A DNA stretch of 64,000 bases from Pseudomonadota bacterium (GTDB lineage Bacteria > Pseudomonadota > Gammaproteobacteria > Burkholderiales > Burkholderiaceae_C), in NCBI GenBank assembly GCA_018241405.1, contig JAFEDY010000001.1:1-64000 (forward strand). Reading direction: 5' to 3'. Each line of letters begins with the position of its first letter. The first letter of the stretch is position 1. The translations under genes and the position numbers were made by a program. Of the stretch, positions 14,216 to 24,413 are shown piece after piece. The notes below the pieces were generated by a model. That model searched no databases. It saw only the letters and a program-made list of their open reading frames with translations, and was not told where the DNA came from.

Positions 14216-14279
14216 CTGCTGTTTGTGAGGGGATTTGCTTTGGGTGCGGCCGGGCGACGTTTTTGCGGGAAAGCCTCTC

Positions 14280-14285
14280 ATTATA
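14280..14285 (-). promoter_or_regulatory. carAB -10 element
   Basis: A perfect TATAAT on the minus strand, about 120 nt upstream of carA. No good -35 lies 16-18 bp upstream, suggesting dependence on an activator or a weak basal promoter. Confidence 0.45.
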
Positions 14286-14359
14286 AGTCGAGACTCAGCC
14301 CACTTCGCTCAGTGGTTTTTGCAAGAAACAGCGGATCACCTTCCGCAAGCGTGGCCAAA

Positions 14360-14399
14360 AACCAAAAGGGCCATCGCGCATGCGATGGCCCTTTTGGTT
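14360..14399. terminator. Strong bidirectional terminator
   Basis: A perfect 18-bp stem (14360-14377 with 14382-14399) with a GCAT loop. The outer stem is AACCAAAAGGG/CCCTTTTGGTT, giving A- and T-rich flanks in both directions. It lies just downstream of tRNA-Pro and ends the thrS-to-tRNA-Pro stretch, shielding carAB from read-through. Confidence 0.85.
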
Positions 14400-14406
14400 G
14401 AATAAA

Positions 14407-14483
14407 TGGTCGGCGTGGCGGGATTCGAACTCGCGACCCCTTGCACCCCATGCAAGTGCGCTACCAGGCTGCGCTACACGCCG
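14407..14483 (-). tRNA. tRNA-Pro (GGG anticodon), CCA encoded
   Basis: The minus strand folds as a cloverleaf beginning CGGCGTGTAGCGCAG. The anticodon stem is CTTGC/GCAAG with loop ATGGGGT, giving GGG. There is a GTTCGAATCC T-arm, and CCA is encoded at 14407-14409. Its place after the merR-like gene at the end of the pheT-ihfA block is conserved in this lineage. Confidence 0.95.
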
Positions 14484-14516
14484 ACAAGACTTGTATTCTA
14501 TAGCGAAAATATGGCA

Positions 14517-14939
14517 CTAGAAAAGAAGTGCACGAATTTCTTCCAATTCTTTTCTCAGCTGCACCGTACCAAGAGGCAAGGCTTGAGGCTCGTCGGCATC
14601 CATAGGTCCGGTTGCGGTCTGCTCCTCCAATGCCTGGTCGTCCAGCGCAGGCAACGCATCAGCGCGCCCACCCTTGTCCACATGTGCCAGCTCCTGCAGC
14701 CGGTTGCGTGCGCCACTGATGGTGAAGCCTTGGTCGTACAGCAGGTCACGGATGCGGCGGATCATCAGCACCTCATGGTGCTGGTAATAGCGGCGATTTC
14801 CGCGCCGCTTCACGGGCCGCAATTGCGTGAACTCCTGCTCCCAGTAGCGCAGAACATGGGGCTTGACGCCGCACAGCTCCGCCACCTCACCAATCGTGAA
14901 GTAGCGCTTGGCCGGGATGGATGGCAGCGAGTTGCTCAT
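14517..14939 (-). CDS. MerR-family transcriptional regulator
   Basis: 140 residues from MSNSLPSIP at 14939; the upstream extension lacks conserved sequence. Residues 12-80 are the MerR winged helix: YFTIGEVAELCGVKPHVLRYWEQEF, then RRGNRRYYQHHEVLMIRRIRDLLYDQGFTISGAR. There are no effector-binding cysteines and the C-terminus is short and acidic, as in the conserved MerR-like gene found next to ihfA in many proteobacteria. Target genes are not known. Confidence 0.9.
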   Translation of the reverse strand: MSNSLPSIPAKRYFTIGEVAELCGVKPHVLRYWEQEFTQLRPVKRRGNRRYYQHHEVLMIRRIRDLLYDQGFTISGARNRLQELAHVDKGGRADALPALDDQALEEQTATGPMDADEPQALPLGTVQLRKELEEIRALLF

Positions 14940-15038
14940 GAAGGTTTCGTTCAGGCGGCGAAACCGGCAAGCGTACTGCAGGCCCCGCTGCCCCACCAGG
15001 GGTCTGGGGCGTGCAAACGCAAGACAGTGTCAACCAGC

Positions 15039-15389
15039 TCAGGCCTGGGACGGGTCCTGAATCTGCTCCTTGAGCTTGCTGCTGGCATGGAAGGTCACCA
15101 CGCGCCGCGCCTCGATGGGGATGGCCTCGCCGGTGCGTGGGTTGCGCCCGGGCCGCGGGGCCTTGGTGCGGATCTGGAAGTTGCCAAACCCTGATAGCTT
15201 CACGTCCTGGCCATCAACCAGACTCTTCACGATCAGGTCGAAAAACGCGTCCACCATGTCCTTGGACTCGCGTTTGTTCAAGCCTATCTGCTCGAACAGC
15301 AGGTCCGCCAGCTGCGCCTTGGTCAGAGCCGGAGACTCCAGGCTGTCCACCGCGAACTCGAAAACGCTTGTATCGGTACCCAATGTCAT
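15039..15389 (-). CDS. ihfA: Integration host factor, alpha subunit
   Basis: 116 residues. DNA-bending protein that pairs with IhfB. Residues about 20-112 carry the HU/IHF fold: [33 protein letters not shown], then the [28 protein letters not shown]-binding arm with its conserved proline. A roughly 20-residue N-terminal extension compared with E. coli IhfA is visible. The ATG overlaps the pheT stop (ATGA), the conserved pheST-ihfA order. Confidence 0.95.
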   Translation of the reverse strand: MTLGTDTSVFEFAVDSLESPALTKAQLADLLFEQIGLNKRESKDMVDAFFDLIVKSLVDGQDVKLSGFGNFQIRTKAPRPGRNPRTGEAIPIEARRVVTFHASSKLKEQIQDPSQA

Positions 15390-17830
15390 CGCAACCTCGC
15401 TCCCGTCTTTTGCGCCAACGCCTGCAACACGGCCTGTACGGCGGCGTCGATGTCCGCATCCGTCAGTGCGGCGTTGTCGCTGCCCAGCGTCAGGCGTAGG
15501 GCCAGGCTCTTTTCGCCCTGCGCCAGCGCGCCCGCCGCCATGCCTTCGCCCGCACGCTGCGGCTGGGGCCGGAATACGTCGAACAGCACGGCCGAGCGCA
15601 GCAGATCGCCCGGCAGCGCGGCGGCAACTGCCTGCATCACCTCGTCGTGCGTGACGCGCTCGGCCACAACCACTGCGATGTCGCGCTCCACCAGTTGGCG
15701 CTTGGCCACGGCGCGGAACGCTGGCACCTGGCGCTGCAGCACGGCATCGAGCTCCAGCTCGAACAGTGCCGGCGCGCCGGGCAGGTCCCAGGTCTGGCGC
15801 CACTGTGGGTGCAGCTCGCCGACAAAGCCTATGGCGCGGCCATCGAGCAGCACGCGGGCGCAGCGGCCCGGATGCAGCGCCGGGTGCGTGGCAGGTTCGA
15901 ACGTGGGGCGCAGCGGAGCCAGCAGCGCCTCCACATCGCCCTTGGCATCGTAGAAGTCCACTGCCTTGTCCTTGCGGCCCCATTGCAGGGCATCGGCCGT
16001 GCCATGGGCCAGGGCGGCCACGCGCATGGGCTGGGCATAGCCCTCGACGGCGCTGTCGCTGCCCTGCACGCTGGCGTCGCGCAGGAACACGCGGCCGAGC
16101 TCGAACACGCGCACACGGTCGGCCTTGCGATCCAGGTTGAACTTCAAAACCTGTAGCAGCGAGCCCAGCAAGGACGAGCGCATCACGCTTAGATGGCTGG
16201 CAATGGGGTTGAGCAGCTTGATCGGCGCGGCGTTGCCGGCCAGCTCTTTTTCCCAGCGCTCCTCGACAAAGCTGAAGTTGATGGTCTCCTGGTAGCCCAG
16301 GGCCGCCAGCTCGCGGCGCACAGCAAAGCTGCTGCGACGGGACTCAAGGCGCAGCTTTGGCGTGATGGGGGCCAAGGGCGGTGTCGTCGGCAGGTTGTTG
16401 TAGCCGACCACGCGCGCCACTTCCTCGATCAGGTCTTCCTCCAGTCGCAGATCGAAGCGGAAGGACGGCGGCAGCACGGTGACAGCGCCCTCGCCCTCCT
16501 CCACCGGCAGGGCCAGTCGCTTGAGCGCATCGACGCATTGCGCCTGCGTGAGCGGCATGCCGATGACCTTGGCTGCGCGCGCCACGCGCATGCGCACGGG
16601 CGCCTGGGCGGGCATGTTGACGCGCTGGTCGTCGATGGGTGCGCAAGCGGTTTCGGGCGTGCCGCAGATTTCGAGGATGAGCTGCGTGATGCGCTCTATA
16701 TGCTCCACGGTCAGCTCGGGGTCGACGCCGCGCTCGAAGCGGTGGCCGGCGTCGGTCGAGAAGTTGAAGCGGCGCGAGCGGCCGGCCACGGCCTCGGGCC
16801 ACCAGAAGGCGGCCTCGACATAGATACTCTGCGTGTCGTCGGACACGGCCGTGGCGTCGCCGCCCATGATGCCGGCCAGCGACTCCACCTCGCGCGCGTC
16901 GGCGATCACGCCCACCTTTTCATCGACGCTGACGGTATTGCCGTTGAGCAGCTTGAGCTGTTCACCGGCCCTGCCCCAGCGCACTTCCAGGCCACCGTGG
17001 ATCTTGTCCAGATCGAAGATGTGGGACGGGCGGCCGAACTCGAACATCACGTAGTTGGAGATGTCCACCAGTGGCGACACGCTGCGCTGGCCGCAGCGCG
17101 CCAGGCGATCGACCATCCACTGCGGCGTGGCGGCGCGCGTGTTGACGTTGCGGATCACGCGGCCCGAGAAGCGCCCGCACAGGTCGGTGGCGCTGATGGC
17201 CACCGGCAGGCGGTCGCTGATGGTCGTTGCGGCCTTGGGGAACTGCGGCGCCTTGAGCGGCGCGCCGGTCAGCGCGGAGACCTCGCGCGCGATGCCGTAG
17301 ACGCTCAGGCAATGCGCGAGGTTGGGCGTCAATTTCAGCGTGAACAGCGTGTCGTCGAGCTTCAGGTAGTCACGGATGTTCTGGCCCAGCGGCGCATCGG
17401 CGGGCAGCTCCAACAGGCCGCCGTGGTCTTCCGACAGCTTCAGCTCGCGCGCCGAGCACAGCATGCCGAAGCTCTCCACGCCGCGCAGCTTGCCCACCTT
17501 GATGAGGAAGGGCTTGCCGTCATCGCCGGGCGGCAGCTCGGCGCCCACCATGGCACAGGGCACCTTGATGCCCACACGGGCGTTGGGTGCTCCGCAGACG
17601 ATGGAGAGCGGCTCGCCCTGGCCTACGTCTACCTGGCACACGCGCAGGCGGTCGGCGTCGGGGTGTTGCCGGGCGTCCTTGATCTCGCCAACGACGATTT
17701 TTGTAAACGGCGGGGCCACGGGCGCGAGCTCTTCGACCTCCAGCCCGGCCATGGTCAGCGTGTCGGCCAGTTCTTGGGTGGTGAGCGGCGGGTTGCAGAA
17801 TTCGCGCAACCAGGATTCAGGGAATTGCAT
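15386..17830 (-). CDS. pheT: Phenylalanyl-tRNA synthetase, beta subunit
   Basis: 814 residues (E. coli 795). Partner of PheS in charging tRNA-Phe; carries the editing site. Visible regions are the N-terminal tRNA-binding EMAP-like domain ([27 protein letters not shown]), the B3/B4 editing region near 210-390, B5, the catalytic-like core, and the C-terminal anticodon-binding ferredoxin-like domain (about 720-814, [13 protein letters not shown]). No good Shine-Dalgarno precedes the ATG at 17830; a heptamer repeat occupies that position. Confidence 0.97.
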   Translation of the reverse strand: MQFPESWLREFCNPPLTTQELADTLTMAGLEVEELAPVAPPFTKIVVGEIKDARQHPDADRLRVCQVDVGQGEPLSIVCGAPNARVGIKVPCAMVGAELPPGDDGKPFLIKVGKLRGVESFGMLCSARELKLSEDHGGLLELPADAPLGQNIRDYLKLDDTLFTLKLTPNLAHCLSVYGIAREVSALTGAPLKAPQFPKAATTISDRLPVAISATDLCGRFSGRVIRNVNTRAATPQWMVDRLARCGQRSVSPLVDISNYVMFEFGRPSHIFDLDKIHGGLEVRWGRAGEQLKLLNGNTVSVDEKVGVIADAREVESLAGIMGGDATAVSDDTQSIYVEAAFWWPEAVAGRSRRFNFSTDAGHRFERGVDPELTVEHIERITQLILEICGTPETACAPIDDQRVNMPAQAPVRMRVARAAKVIGMPLTQAQCVDALKRLALPVEEGEGAVTVLPPSFRFDLRLEEDLIEEVARVVGYNNLPTTPPLAPITPKLRLESRRSSFAVRRELAALGYQETINFSFVEERWEKELAGNAAPIKLLNPIASHLSVMRSSLLGSLLQVLKFNLDRKADRVRVFELGRVFLRDASVQGSDSAVEGYAQPMRVAALAHGTADALQWGRKDKAVDFYDAKGDVEALLAPLRPTFEPATHPALHPGRCARVLLDGRAIGFVGELHPQWRQTWDLPGAPALFELELDAVLQRQVPAFRAVAKRQLVERDIAVVVAERVTHDEVMQAVAAALPGDLLRSAVLFDVFRPQPQRAGEGMAAGALAQGEKSLALRLTLGSDNAALTDADIDAAVQAVLQALAQKTGARLR

Positions 17831-17833
17831 TGT

Positions 17834-17868
17834 GAGCGTTCAGCGTTGAGCGTTGTGGAATGAGCGTT
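17834..17868. repeat. Heptamer repeats upstream of pheT
   Basis: GAGCGTT, CAGCGTT and GAGCGTT are tandem at 17834-17854, with another GAGCGTT at 17862-17868. The array starts 4 nt from the pheT start codon, where a ribosome-binding site would be expected. Confidence 0.6.
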
Positions 17869-17927
17869 CGGCCTGGGGCGATAAGCGCATGGTGCATGCC
17901 AGGCACTGCGCTCGTCGCCCCGGCTCT

Positions 17928-18980
17928 TCAACGGAATTGCGACAGGAAGCGGATGTCGCCGTCGAAGAACAGGCGCAGATCGTTCACGCCATAGCGCAGC
18001 ATGGTCAGACGATCCGGCCCCATGCCGAAGGCAAAGCCGATGAAGCGCTCGGGGTCCAGCCCCATGTTGCGCACCACGTTGGGATGCACCTGGCCGCTGC
18101 CCGCCACCTCCAGCCAGCGGCCGGCCAGCGGGCCGCTCTGGAACTGGATGTCGATCTCGGCGCTAGGCTCGGTGAAGGGGAAGAAGCTCGGGCGAAAGCG
18201 CAGCACCAGGTCGTCGCTCTCGAAGAAGGTCTTGCAGAAGGCCGTGAATACGACCTTCAGGTCCTTGAAGCTGACGTTCTCGCCTATCCACAGGCCCTCG
18301 CACTGGTGGAACATGGGCGAATGCGTGGCGTCGCTGTCCACACGGTAGGTGCGGCCCGGCGCGATGACGCGGATCTCGGGCATGGCCTGGCCGGCGTCGA
18401 TCAGGTGGCGGTGCTTCTTCACATGCTGCACGGCGTAGCGCACCTGCATCGGGCTGGTGTGCGTGCGCAGCAGGTGGGGCGCCTCGGGTGTGCCGCCTTC
18501 GACGTAGAAGGTGTCGTGCATGGAGCGCGCGGGGTGATCCTCGGGCGTGTTCAGCGCCGTGAAGTTGAACCAGTCGGTCTCGATCTCAGGGCCGTCGGCG
18601 ACGTCAAAACCCATGGAGCCGAAGATGCCCTCGATGCGCTCGAGCGTGAGCGACACCGGGTGCAGGCCACCGCGCCCGCGTTGGCGGCCGGGCAGCGTCA
18701 CGTCCAGCGCCTCGGCCTTGAGTTGGCGTTCCAGCTCGGCATCTGCCAGGGCCTGGCGGCGCGCATTCAACCCCGCCTCGACCGCCTGCTTGGCCACGTT
18801 GATGGCCGCGCCACGCGTCTTCTTGTCCTCGGGCGACAGTTGCGCCATGCCCTTCATGAGCTCGGTCAGGCGGCCCGACTTGCCCAGAAACTGTGCCTTG
18901 GCATTTTCCAGATCGGCCGGGGTTGTGGCCTGCGCGAAGGCTTCGCGCGCGCTCGACACCAGGGAATCCAACTCGTTCAT
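17928..18980 (-). CDS. pheS: Phenylalanyl-tRNA synthetase, alpha subunit
   Basis: 350 residues. Catalytic subunit of the alpha2-beta2 enzyme. An N-terminal coiled-coil arm (residues 1-85) binds tRNA. Class II motif 2 is around [11 protein letters not shown] and EGLWIGE; motif 3 is the [13 protein letters not shown] segment near the C-terminus. [14 protein letters not shown] is the phenylalanine-pocket region. It lies 101 nt after rplT with a repeat-rich spacer, and 97 nt before pheT. Confidence 0.97.
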   Translation of the reverse strand: MNELDSLVSSAREAFAQATTPADLENAKAQFLGKSGRLTELMKGMAQLSPEDKKTRGAAINVAKQAVEAGLNARRQALADAELERQLKAEALDVTLPGRQRGRGGLHPVSLTLERIEGIFGSMGFDVADGPEIETDWFNFTALNTPEDHPARSMHDTFYVEGGTPEAPHLLRTHTSPMQVRYAVQHVKKHRHLIDAGQAMPEIRVIAPGRTYRVDSDATHSPMFHQCEGLWIGENVSFKDLKVVFTAFCKTFFESDDLVLRFRPSFFPFTEPSAEIDIQFQSGPLAGRWLEVAGSGQVHPNVVRNMGLDPERFIGFAFGMGPDRLTMLRYGVNDLRLFFDGDIRFLSQFR

Positions 18981-18990
18981 ATCGATTCTT

Positions 18991-19076
18991 GAAATAAAAC
19001 AAGGGCTAGCGCCTTTTCAAGCCCTAGCCCTTGCTGTTAGTGCGCTAGCAGCTATATAAACAATAGCTGCCTATCG
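18991..19076. repeat. Dispersed repeat copy between rplT and pheS
   Basis: Contains a 10-bp inverted repeat (19000-19009 with 19024-19033) and the family core TGCGCTAGCAGCTAT followed by an AT-rich edge (19041-19060). It fills almost the whole rplT-pheS spacer. The hairpin lacks a T-run on the minus strand. Confidence 0.6.
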
Positions 19077-19081
19077 TGTAC

Positions 19082-19441
19082 TCAAGCAGCCAGCTTGGCC
19101 TTGACCTGCTCCACGATGCTGCCAAAGGCAGCCTTGTCATGCACCGCCAGATCGGCCAGCATCTTGCGGTCGATCTCGATGGCTGCCTTCTTCAGGCCGT
19201 TGGCGAACTGGCTGTAGGTCAGACCCAGTTCACGGGCAGCGGCATTGATACGGGCGATCCACAGCTGGCGGAACACGCGCTTCTTGGTACGGCGGTCACG
19301 GTAGGCATATTGCCCGGCCTTCATCACCGCCTGCTTGGCGATGCGGAAGACGTTACCGCGGCGACCGCGGAAGCCCTTGGCCAGGGCGAGAACCTTCTTG
19401 TGACGGGCGCGGGCCGTTACACCACGTTTGACGCGAGGCAT
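19082..19441 (-). CDS. rplT: 50S ribosomal protein L20 (bL20)
   Basis: 119 residues, standard length. Binds 23S rRNA early in assembly and in many bacteria represses translation of its own operon. The basic N-terminus [28 protein letters not shown] and the [31 protein letters not shown] core are diagnostic. It follows rpmI by 26 nt in the infC-rpmI-rplT operon. Confidence 0.98.
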   Translation of the reverse strand: MPRVKRGVTARARHKKVLALAKGFRGRRGNVFRIAKQAVMKAGQYAYRDRRTKKRVFRQLWIARINAAARELGLTYSQFANGLKKAAIEIDRKMLADLAVHDKAAFGSIVEQVKAKLAA

Positions 19442-19467
19442 GTGTTTTCTCCTTGTTCGTCAGTTGA

Positions 19468-19671
19468 TTACAGGCCAGCCATGGGCAGCATCTGTGCGAT
19501 CGAGCCCATGTTGGTCTCGTGCACGGCGACTGCACCACGCAGATGGCGCTTGTTCTTGGTGGTCTTCTTGGTCAGGATGTGACGCTTGAAGGCTTGACCG
19601 CGCTTGACGGTGCCACCCGGACGAACGCGAAAACGCTTCTTCGCGCTGCTCTTGGTCTTCATTTTGGGCAT
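19468..19671 (-). CDS. rpmI: 50S ribosomal protein L35 (bL35)
   Basis: 67 residues beginning [16 protein letters not shown], the family signature. The start at 19671 is chosen because upstream codons are not conserved. It lies 175 nt after infC; that spacer holds a hairpin that may be a translational operator for L20. Confidence 0.97.
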   Translation of the reverse strand: MPKMKTKSSAKKRFRVRPGGTVKRGQAFKRHILTKKTTKNKRHLRGAVAVHETNMGSIAQMLPMAGL

Positions 19672-19705
19672 GTGAATGCTCCTGTTAGTTGTGCTCGTGA
19701 GGCGT

Positions 19706-19723
19706 TTGCACACCACTGTGCAA
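19706..19723 (-). promoter_or_regulatory. Hairpin upstream of rpmI, candidate L20 operator
   Basis: TTGCACA (19706-19712) and TGTGCAA (19717-19723) form a perfect 7-bp stem with a 4-nt loop, 35 nt before the rpmI start. In E. coli L20 binds structured RNA upstream of rpmI. The similarity here is positional only. Confidence 0.3.
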
Positions 19724-19846
19724 GCTTGTTGGCCCCGAGCCACTTTTCACAAACGGCAGGCTTTGCAAGCCACCGTGCGGCCATGCTTTCGCATGACCTA
19801 TCGGCCGGCGCCCGCCTTGCGGCAGGCACTGGCCAAATCCTTTTGC

Positions 19847-20452
19847 CTACGCGGCGTTGCTGCCCGCAGGTGCCGTGGCCTCGGCCACGGGCTTGGCGGC
19901 ACCGGCCTTCTTGCGCGCCGGGGCGATCATCATGATCATCTGGCGGCCTTCGAGCTTGGGGAACTGCTCCACCAAGATACTGTCGGCCAAGTCGTCGCGC
20001 AGCCGGTTGAGCAGGGCCAGGCCCAGTTCCTGGTGCGTGATCTCGCGGCCACGAAAACGCAGCGTGATCTTGCACTTGTCGCCATCGGCCAAAAAGCGGC
20101 GGATGTTGCGCAGCTTGATGTTGTAGTCGCCATCGTCCGTACCCGGACGGAACTTGACTTCCTTGATGTCGATGACCGTCTGTTTGGCCTTGGCCTCGGC
20201 GGCCTTCTTCTGTTCCTGGTACTTGAACTTGCCGTAGTCCATCAGTCGGCACACGGGCGGCGTGGCCGTGGCGGCAATTTCCACCAGATCCACATCCAGC
20301 TCACCCGCCATACGCAGGGCTTCCTGCAGGCTGACGATGCCAATAGGCTCGTTCTCGGGGCCCGACAGGCGCACTTCGGGCGCCATGATTTCCCGGTTCA
20401 GGCGGTGCTTGCGCTCCTCGCGCTGGCGACGGTCACGAAATTCAGTAGCGAT
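19847..20452 (-). CDS. infC: Translation initiation factor IF-3, AUC start
   Basis: 201 residues starting at an ATC codon (20452-20450). An AAGGTGAG ribosome-binding site ends 5-6 nt upstream of it. A TTG five codons earlier opens a longer frame, but it would put the Shine-Dalgarno inside the gene and has none of its own. N-terminal [14 protein letters not shown], the central lysine-rich linker and [23 protein letters not shown] are the IF-3 hallmarks. Rare start codons (AUU, AUC) are known for infC because IF-3 discriminates against them and so represses itself. The C-terminus has an alanine-rich extension. Confidence 0.93.
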   Translation of the reverse strand: MATEFRDRRQREERKHRLNREIMAPEVRLSGPENEPIGIVSLQEALRMAGELDVDLVEIAATATPPVCRLMDYGKFKYQEQKKAAEAKAKQTVIDIKEVKFRPGTDDGDYNIKLRNIRRFLADGDKCKITLRFRGREITHQELGLALLNRLRDDLADSILVEQFPKLEGRQMIMMIAPARKKAGAAKPVAEATAPAGSNAA

Positions 20453-20462
20453 GGCTCTCACC

Positions 20463-20506
20463 TTCAATCAAAAATGCTACGAAAAGCGTAGCTGCTAACG
20501 CACAAC
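20463..20506 (-). repeat. Dispersed repeat copy between thrS and infC
   Basis: The minus strand reads GTGCGTTAGCAGCTACG, the family core, and ends in a GCTACG/CGTAGC hairpin (20476-20481 with 20487-20492) followed by ATTTTTGATT. That tail makes it terminator-like just ahead of the infC ribosome-binding site, so the repeat may attenuate thrS-to-infC read-through. Confidence 0.55.
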
Positions 20507-20540
20507 CCGTGCGCTCTTTTGCCAGTTTTGACTTCAAAAA

Positions 20541-22460
20541 TCAGGCTTTGGAGGCGATGTCCCGTGCGATCAGTTCGACAAAGGCGTCGAGGGACATCAC
20601 ACCCAGGTCTTTATTGCCCCGGGCGCGCACTGCGACGGCTCCGGCAGCCTTTTCCTTGTCGCCCGCGACCAGGATGTAGGGCAGCTTTTGCAGCGCATGC
20701 TCGCGTATTTTATACGTAATCTTTTCGTTACGCAGATCCTGCACCACCCTAAGGTCTTGATGCGGCAGCGCTTTTTGCAGCTTTGCGGCAATTTCGCGAC
20801 AGTAGTCGGCTTGCGCGTCGGTGATGTTGAGCACTGCCACCTGCAGCGGCGCCAGCCACAGGGGCAGCGCGCCTGCATGCTGCTCGATCAGGATGCCGAT
20901 GAAACGCTCCAGCGAACCGACGATGGCGCGGTGCAGCATGACCGGGCGGTGGCGGCCACCGTCCTCGCCCACATACTCGGCATCCAGCCGCTCGGGCATG
21001 GAGAAGTCCACCTGGATGGTGCCGCACTGCCAGTGCCGGCCGATCGCATCCTTCAAGGTGTACTCAATCTTCGGGCCGTAGAACGCACCCTCGCCGGGCG
21101 AGATTTCAAAGGCGCAGCCCGACGCCTGGAGGCTTTCGATCAACGCCGCCTCGGCCTTGTCCCAGCTCTCGTCGGAGCCGATGCGCGCGTCGGGCCGCGT
21201 GGCGACCTTGTAGACGATGTCGGTGAAGCCAAAGTCGGCATAGACCTTTTGCAGGAGACGCGTAAAGGCCAGCACCTCGGACTGGATCTGGTCCTCGGTG
21301 CAGAAGATATGGCCATCGTCCTGCGTGAAGCCGCGCACGCGCATGATGCCGTGCAGCCCGCCGGTGGGTTCGTTGCGGTGGCATTGGCCGAACTCGCCAT
21401 AGCGCAGCGGCAGGTCGCGGTAGCTCTTGATACCCTGCTTGAAGATCAGGATGTGGCCCGGGCAGTTCATGGGCTTCAAGGCGTAGTCACGCTTTTCCGA
21501 CTCCGTCGTGAACATGTTCTCGCGGTACTTGTCCCAGTGGCCGGTCTTCTCCCACAGGCCCTTGTCCAGGATCTGCGGGCCCTTGACTTCCTGGTAGCCG
21601 TTGTCCCGGTACACGCGGCGCATGTACTGCTCCACCTGCTGCCACAGCGCCCAGCCCTTGGGGTGCCAGAACACGGTGCCGGGCGAATGCTCGTCGATGT
21701 GGAACAGATCGAGCTCGCGCCCGAGCTTGCGGTGGTCGCGCTTCTCGGCCTCTTCGAGCATGTGCAGATAGTTCTGCAGCTCGTCCTTGGTGGCCCAGGC
21801 CGTGCCGTAGACGCGCTGCAGCATCTCGTTGCGGTGGTCGCCGCGCCAGTAGGCGCCGGCCACCTTCATCAGCTTGAAGAACTTGAGCTTGCCGGTGCTG
21901 GGCACGTGCGGGCCGCGGCACAGGTCTTCAAAAGCGCCCTCGCGGTACAGGCTCACGTCCTCGTTGCTGGGGATGCTGGCGATGATTTCGGCCTTGTAAT
22001 GCTCGCCCAGGCCCTTGAAATACGCCACGGCTTCATCGCGCGGCAGCACGCGGCGCACCACGGGCTCGTCCTTGGCGGCCAGCTCTGCCATGCGCTTCTC
22101 GATCGCCACGAGGTCCTCGGGCGTGAACGGGCGCTTGTAGGCGAAGTCGTAATAAAAGCCGTTTTCAATCACCGGACCGATGGTCACTTGCGCATCAGGA
22201 AACAACTCTTTGACCGCGTAGGCCAGCAGGTGGGCAGTGGAGTGGCGAATCACCTCCAGGCCGTCGGCGTCTTTCGCAGTGACGATGGCCAGCGGACTGT
22301 CCTCGGTGATCTGGTAGCTGGTATCGACGACCTTGTCGCCAATCTTGCCCGCCAGCGCCGCCTTGGCCAGGCCAGCGCCGATGGAGGCGGCCACCTCGGC
22401 CACTGTCACCGGCCCAGGGAATGCGCGTTGCGAGCCGTCGGGGAGCGTGATGTGAAGCAT
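20541..22460 (-). CDS. thrS: Threonyl-tRNA synthetase
   Basis: 639 residues, standard length. It has an N-terminal TGS domain (1-65), an editing domain with [12 protein letters not shown] near residue 72, and a class II core with the zinc cysteine in NCPGH. The [15 protein letters not shown] and [12 protein letters not shown] segments belong to motifs 2 and 3. An anticodon-binding domain runs from about 545. The ATG at 22460 gives [11 protein letters not shown]; the upstream open frame belongs to the leader. First gene of the thrS-infC-rpmI-rplT-pheST run. Confidence 0.98.
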   Translation of the reverse strand: MLHITLPDGSQRAFPGPVTVAEVAASIGAGLAKAALAGKIGDKVVDTSYQITEDSPLAIVTAKDADGLEVIRHSTAHLLAYAVKELFPDAQVTIGPVIENGFYYDFAYKRPFTPEDLVAIEKRMAELAAKDEPVVRRVLPRDEAVAYFKGLGEHYKAEIIASIPSNEDVSLYREGAFEDLCRGPHVPSTGKLKFFKLMKVAGAYWRGDHRNEMLQRVYGTAWATKDELQNYLHMLEEAEKRDHRKLGRELDLFHIDEHSPGTVFWHPKGWALWQQVEQYMRRVYRDNGYQEVKGPQILDKGLWEKTGHWDKYRENMFTTESEKRDYALKPMNCPGHILIFKQGIKSYRDLPLRYGEFGQCHRNEPTGGLHGIMRVRGFTQDDGHIFCTEDQIQSEVLAFTRLLQKVYADFGFTDIVYKVATRPDARIGSDESWDKAEAALIESLQASGCAFEISPGEGAFYGPKIEYTLKDAIGRHWQCGTIQVDFSMPERLDAEYVGEDGGRHRPVMLHRAIVGSLERFIGILIEQHAGALPLWLAPLQVAVLNITDAQADYCREIAAKLQKALPHQDLRVVQDLRNEKITYKIREHALQKLPYILVAGDKEKAAGAVAVRARGNKDLGVMSLDAFVELIARDIASKA

Positions 22461-22512
22461 GGGTACAAATCCTTGGGGGTCCTGGGGTGGGGTCTGCCGC
22501 GCTTGAGGCGCC

Positions 22513-22546
22513 CTAAAACAAAAAGCGCGGAACACGGTCCGCGCTT
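22513..22546 (-). terminator. Intrinsic terminator or attenuator in the thrS leader
   Basis: AAGCGCGGA (minus, 22546-22538) pairs with TCCGCGCTT (22531-22523), followed by TTTTTGTTTT. It lies about 55 nt upstream of thrS and after the separate aceA terminator, so it would act on a transcript starting between them. This suggests attenuation of the translation operon. Confidence 0.65.
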
Positions 22547-22691
22547 GAGGTGGGGGAGAAAAGTCTCGTACAGGCGCGAACGGCCAGCCTTAACGGCCGG
22601 TGGAAGTCTCCGTCGTAGTTCGCGGTGTCATAACCAGCATTGCCTTTCTCGCCCTTGTTGAGTGAATACACGCGCATTTTAACGCGCCCGA
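22547..22691 (-). other. thrS leader region
   Basis: No protein family is recognisable. A short frame (ATG near 22677, stop near 22514, about 54 codons) runs into the attenuator hairpin but is not threonine-rich. A CGGCC/GGCCG inverted repeat lies within (about 22584-22604). It may be a structured RNA leader. Nothing else is supported here. Confidence 0.35.
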
Positions 22692-22724
22692 GAAAAAGGC
22701 CCGACGCCAAAAGCTGCGGGCCTT
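22692..22724 (-). terminator. aceA terminator
   Basis: AAGGCCCG (minus, 22724-22717) pairs with CGGGCCTT (22703-22696), followed by a T-run. It sits 41 nt after the aceA stop codon. Confidence 0.75.
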
Positions 22725-22764
22725 CTTTCGATCTTCTGACCAGGGGCAAGGCCCTGGCCCAGGA

Positions 22765-24096
<1,332 letters not shown>

Positions 24097-24156
24097 GCTT
24101 GCTTCTCCAAAAGTTGAGGGAATCGACTGGCGCCACAGGCGGCGTCCATGGGTGTA

Positions 24157-24206
24157 ACTTTAAGTCTTCTATAAGACTACCGCAATCTCTTGTGTCTTAT
24201 ATAAGA
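24157..24206 (-). promoter_or_regulatory. aceA promoter with two palindromic operators
   Basis: On the minus strand TTGCGG (24185-24180) and TAAAGT (24162-24157) are 17 bp apart. The spacer is filled by the palindrome AGTCTT-CTAT-AAGACT (24163-24178). A second palindrome, TCTTATATAAGA (24195-24206), has its centre exactly 30 bp upstream, on the same DNA face. A repressor dimer pair is likely. The regulator is not in the window; GntR-type regulators of TCA-cycle genes are a guess. Confidence 0.6.
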
Positions 24207-24327
24207 TAAGAATTTAATCATTTAAAATCAAATGCTTGCAATCTAAATATCTCAATGTGAAATTCAATTTCTCATATCAAGAAAAATTTTTGCGTTGCAA
24301 CAATCCGGGCGATTCATCATAAGAAAA

Positions 24328-24346
24328 TTCACTTTCACAAAGTGAA
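24328..24346. promoter_or_regulatory. Perfect inverted repeat upstream of the EamA gene
   Basis: TTCACTTT (24328-24335) and AAAGTGAA (24339-24346) flank CAC. A related GAAATT/AATTTC palindrome lies near 24259-24271. Both sit in the AT-rich divergent region between aceA and the transporter gene. The binding protein is unknown. Confidence 0.4.
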
Positions 24347-24413
24347 ATTTGGCGCACATCCGATCGGCCGCGCCTTCGGGCATGATGTGCGCCCCTTGCC
24401 ATACCTGCAGCGC

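Noticed and set aside
20453-20467. TTG start for infC five codons upstream of ATC
   Set aside because: It would place the Shine-Dalgarno inside the gene and has none of its own.
22461-22691. T-box riboswitch before thrS
   Set aside because: No T-box consensus or specifier structure is visible, and T-boxes are mainly Gram-positive.
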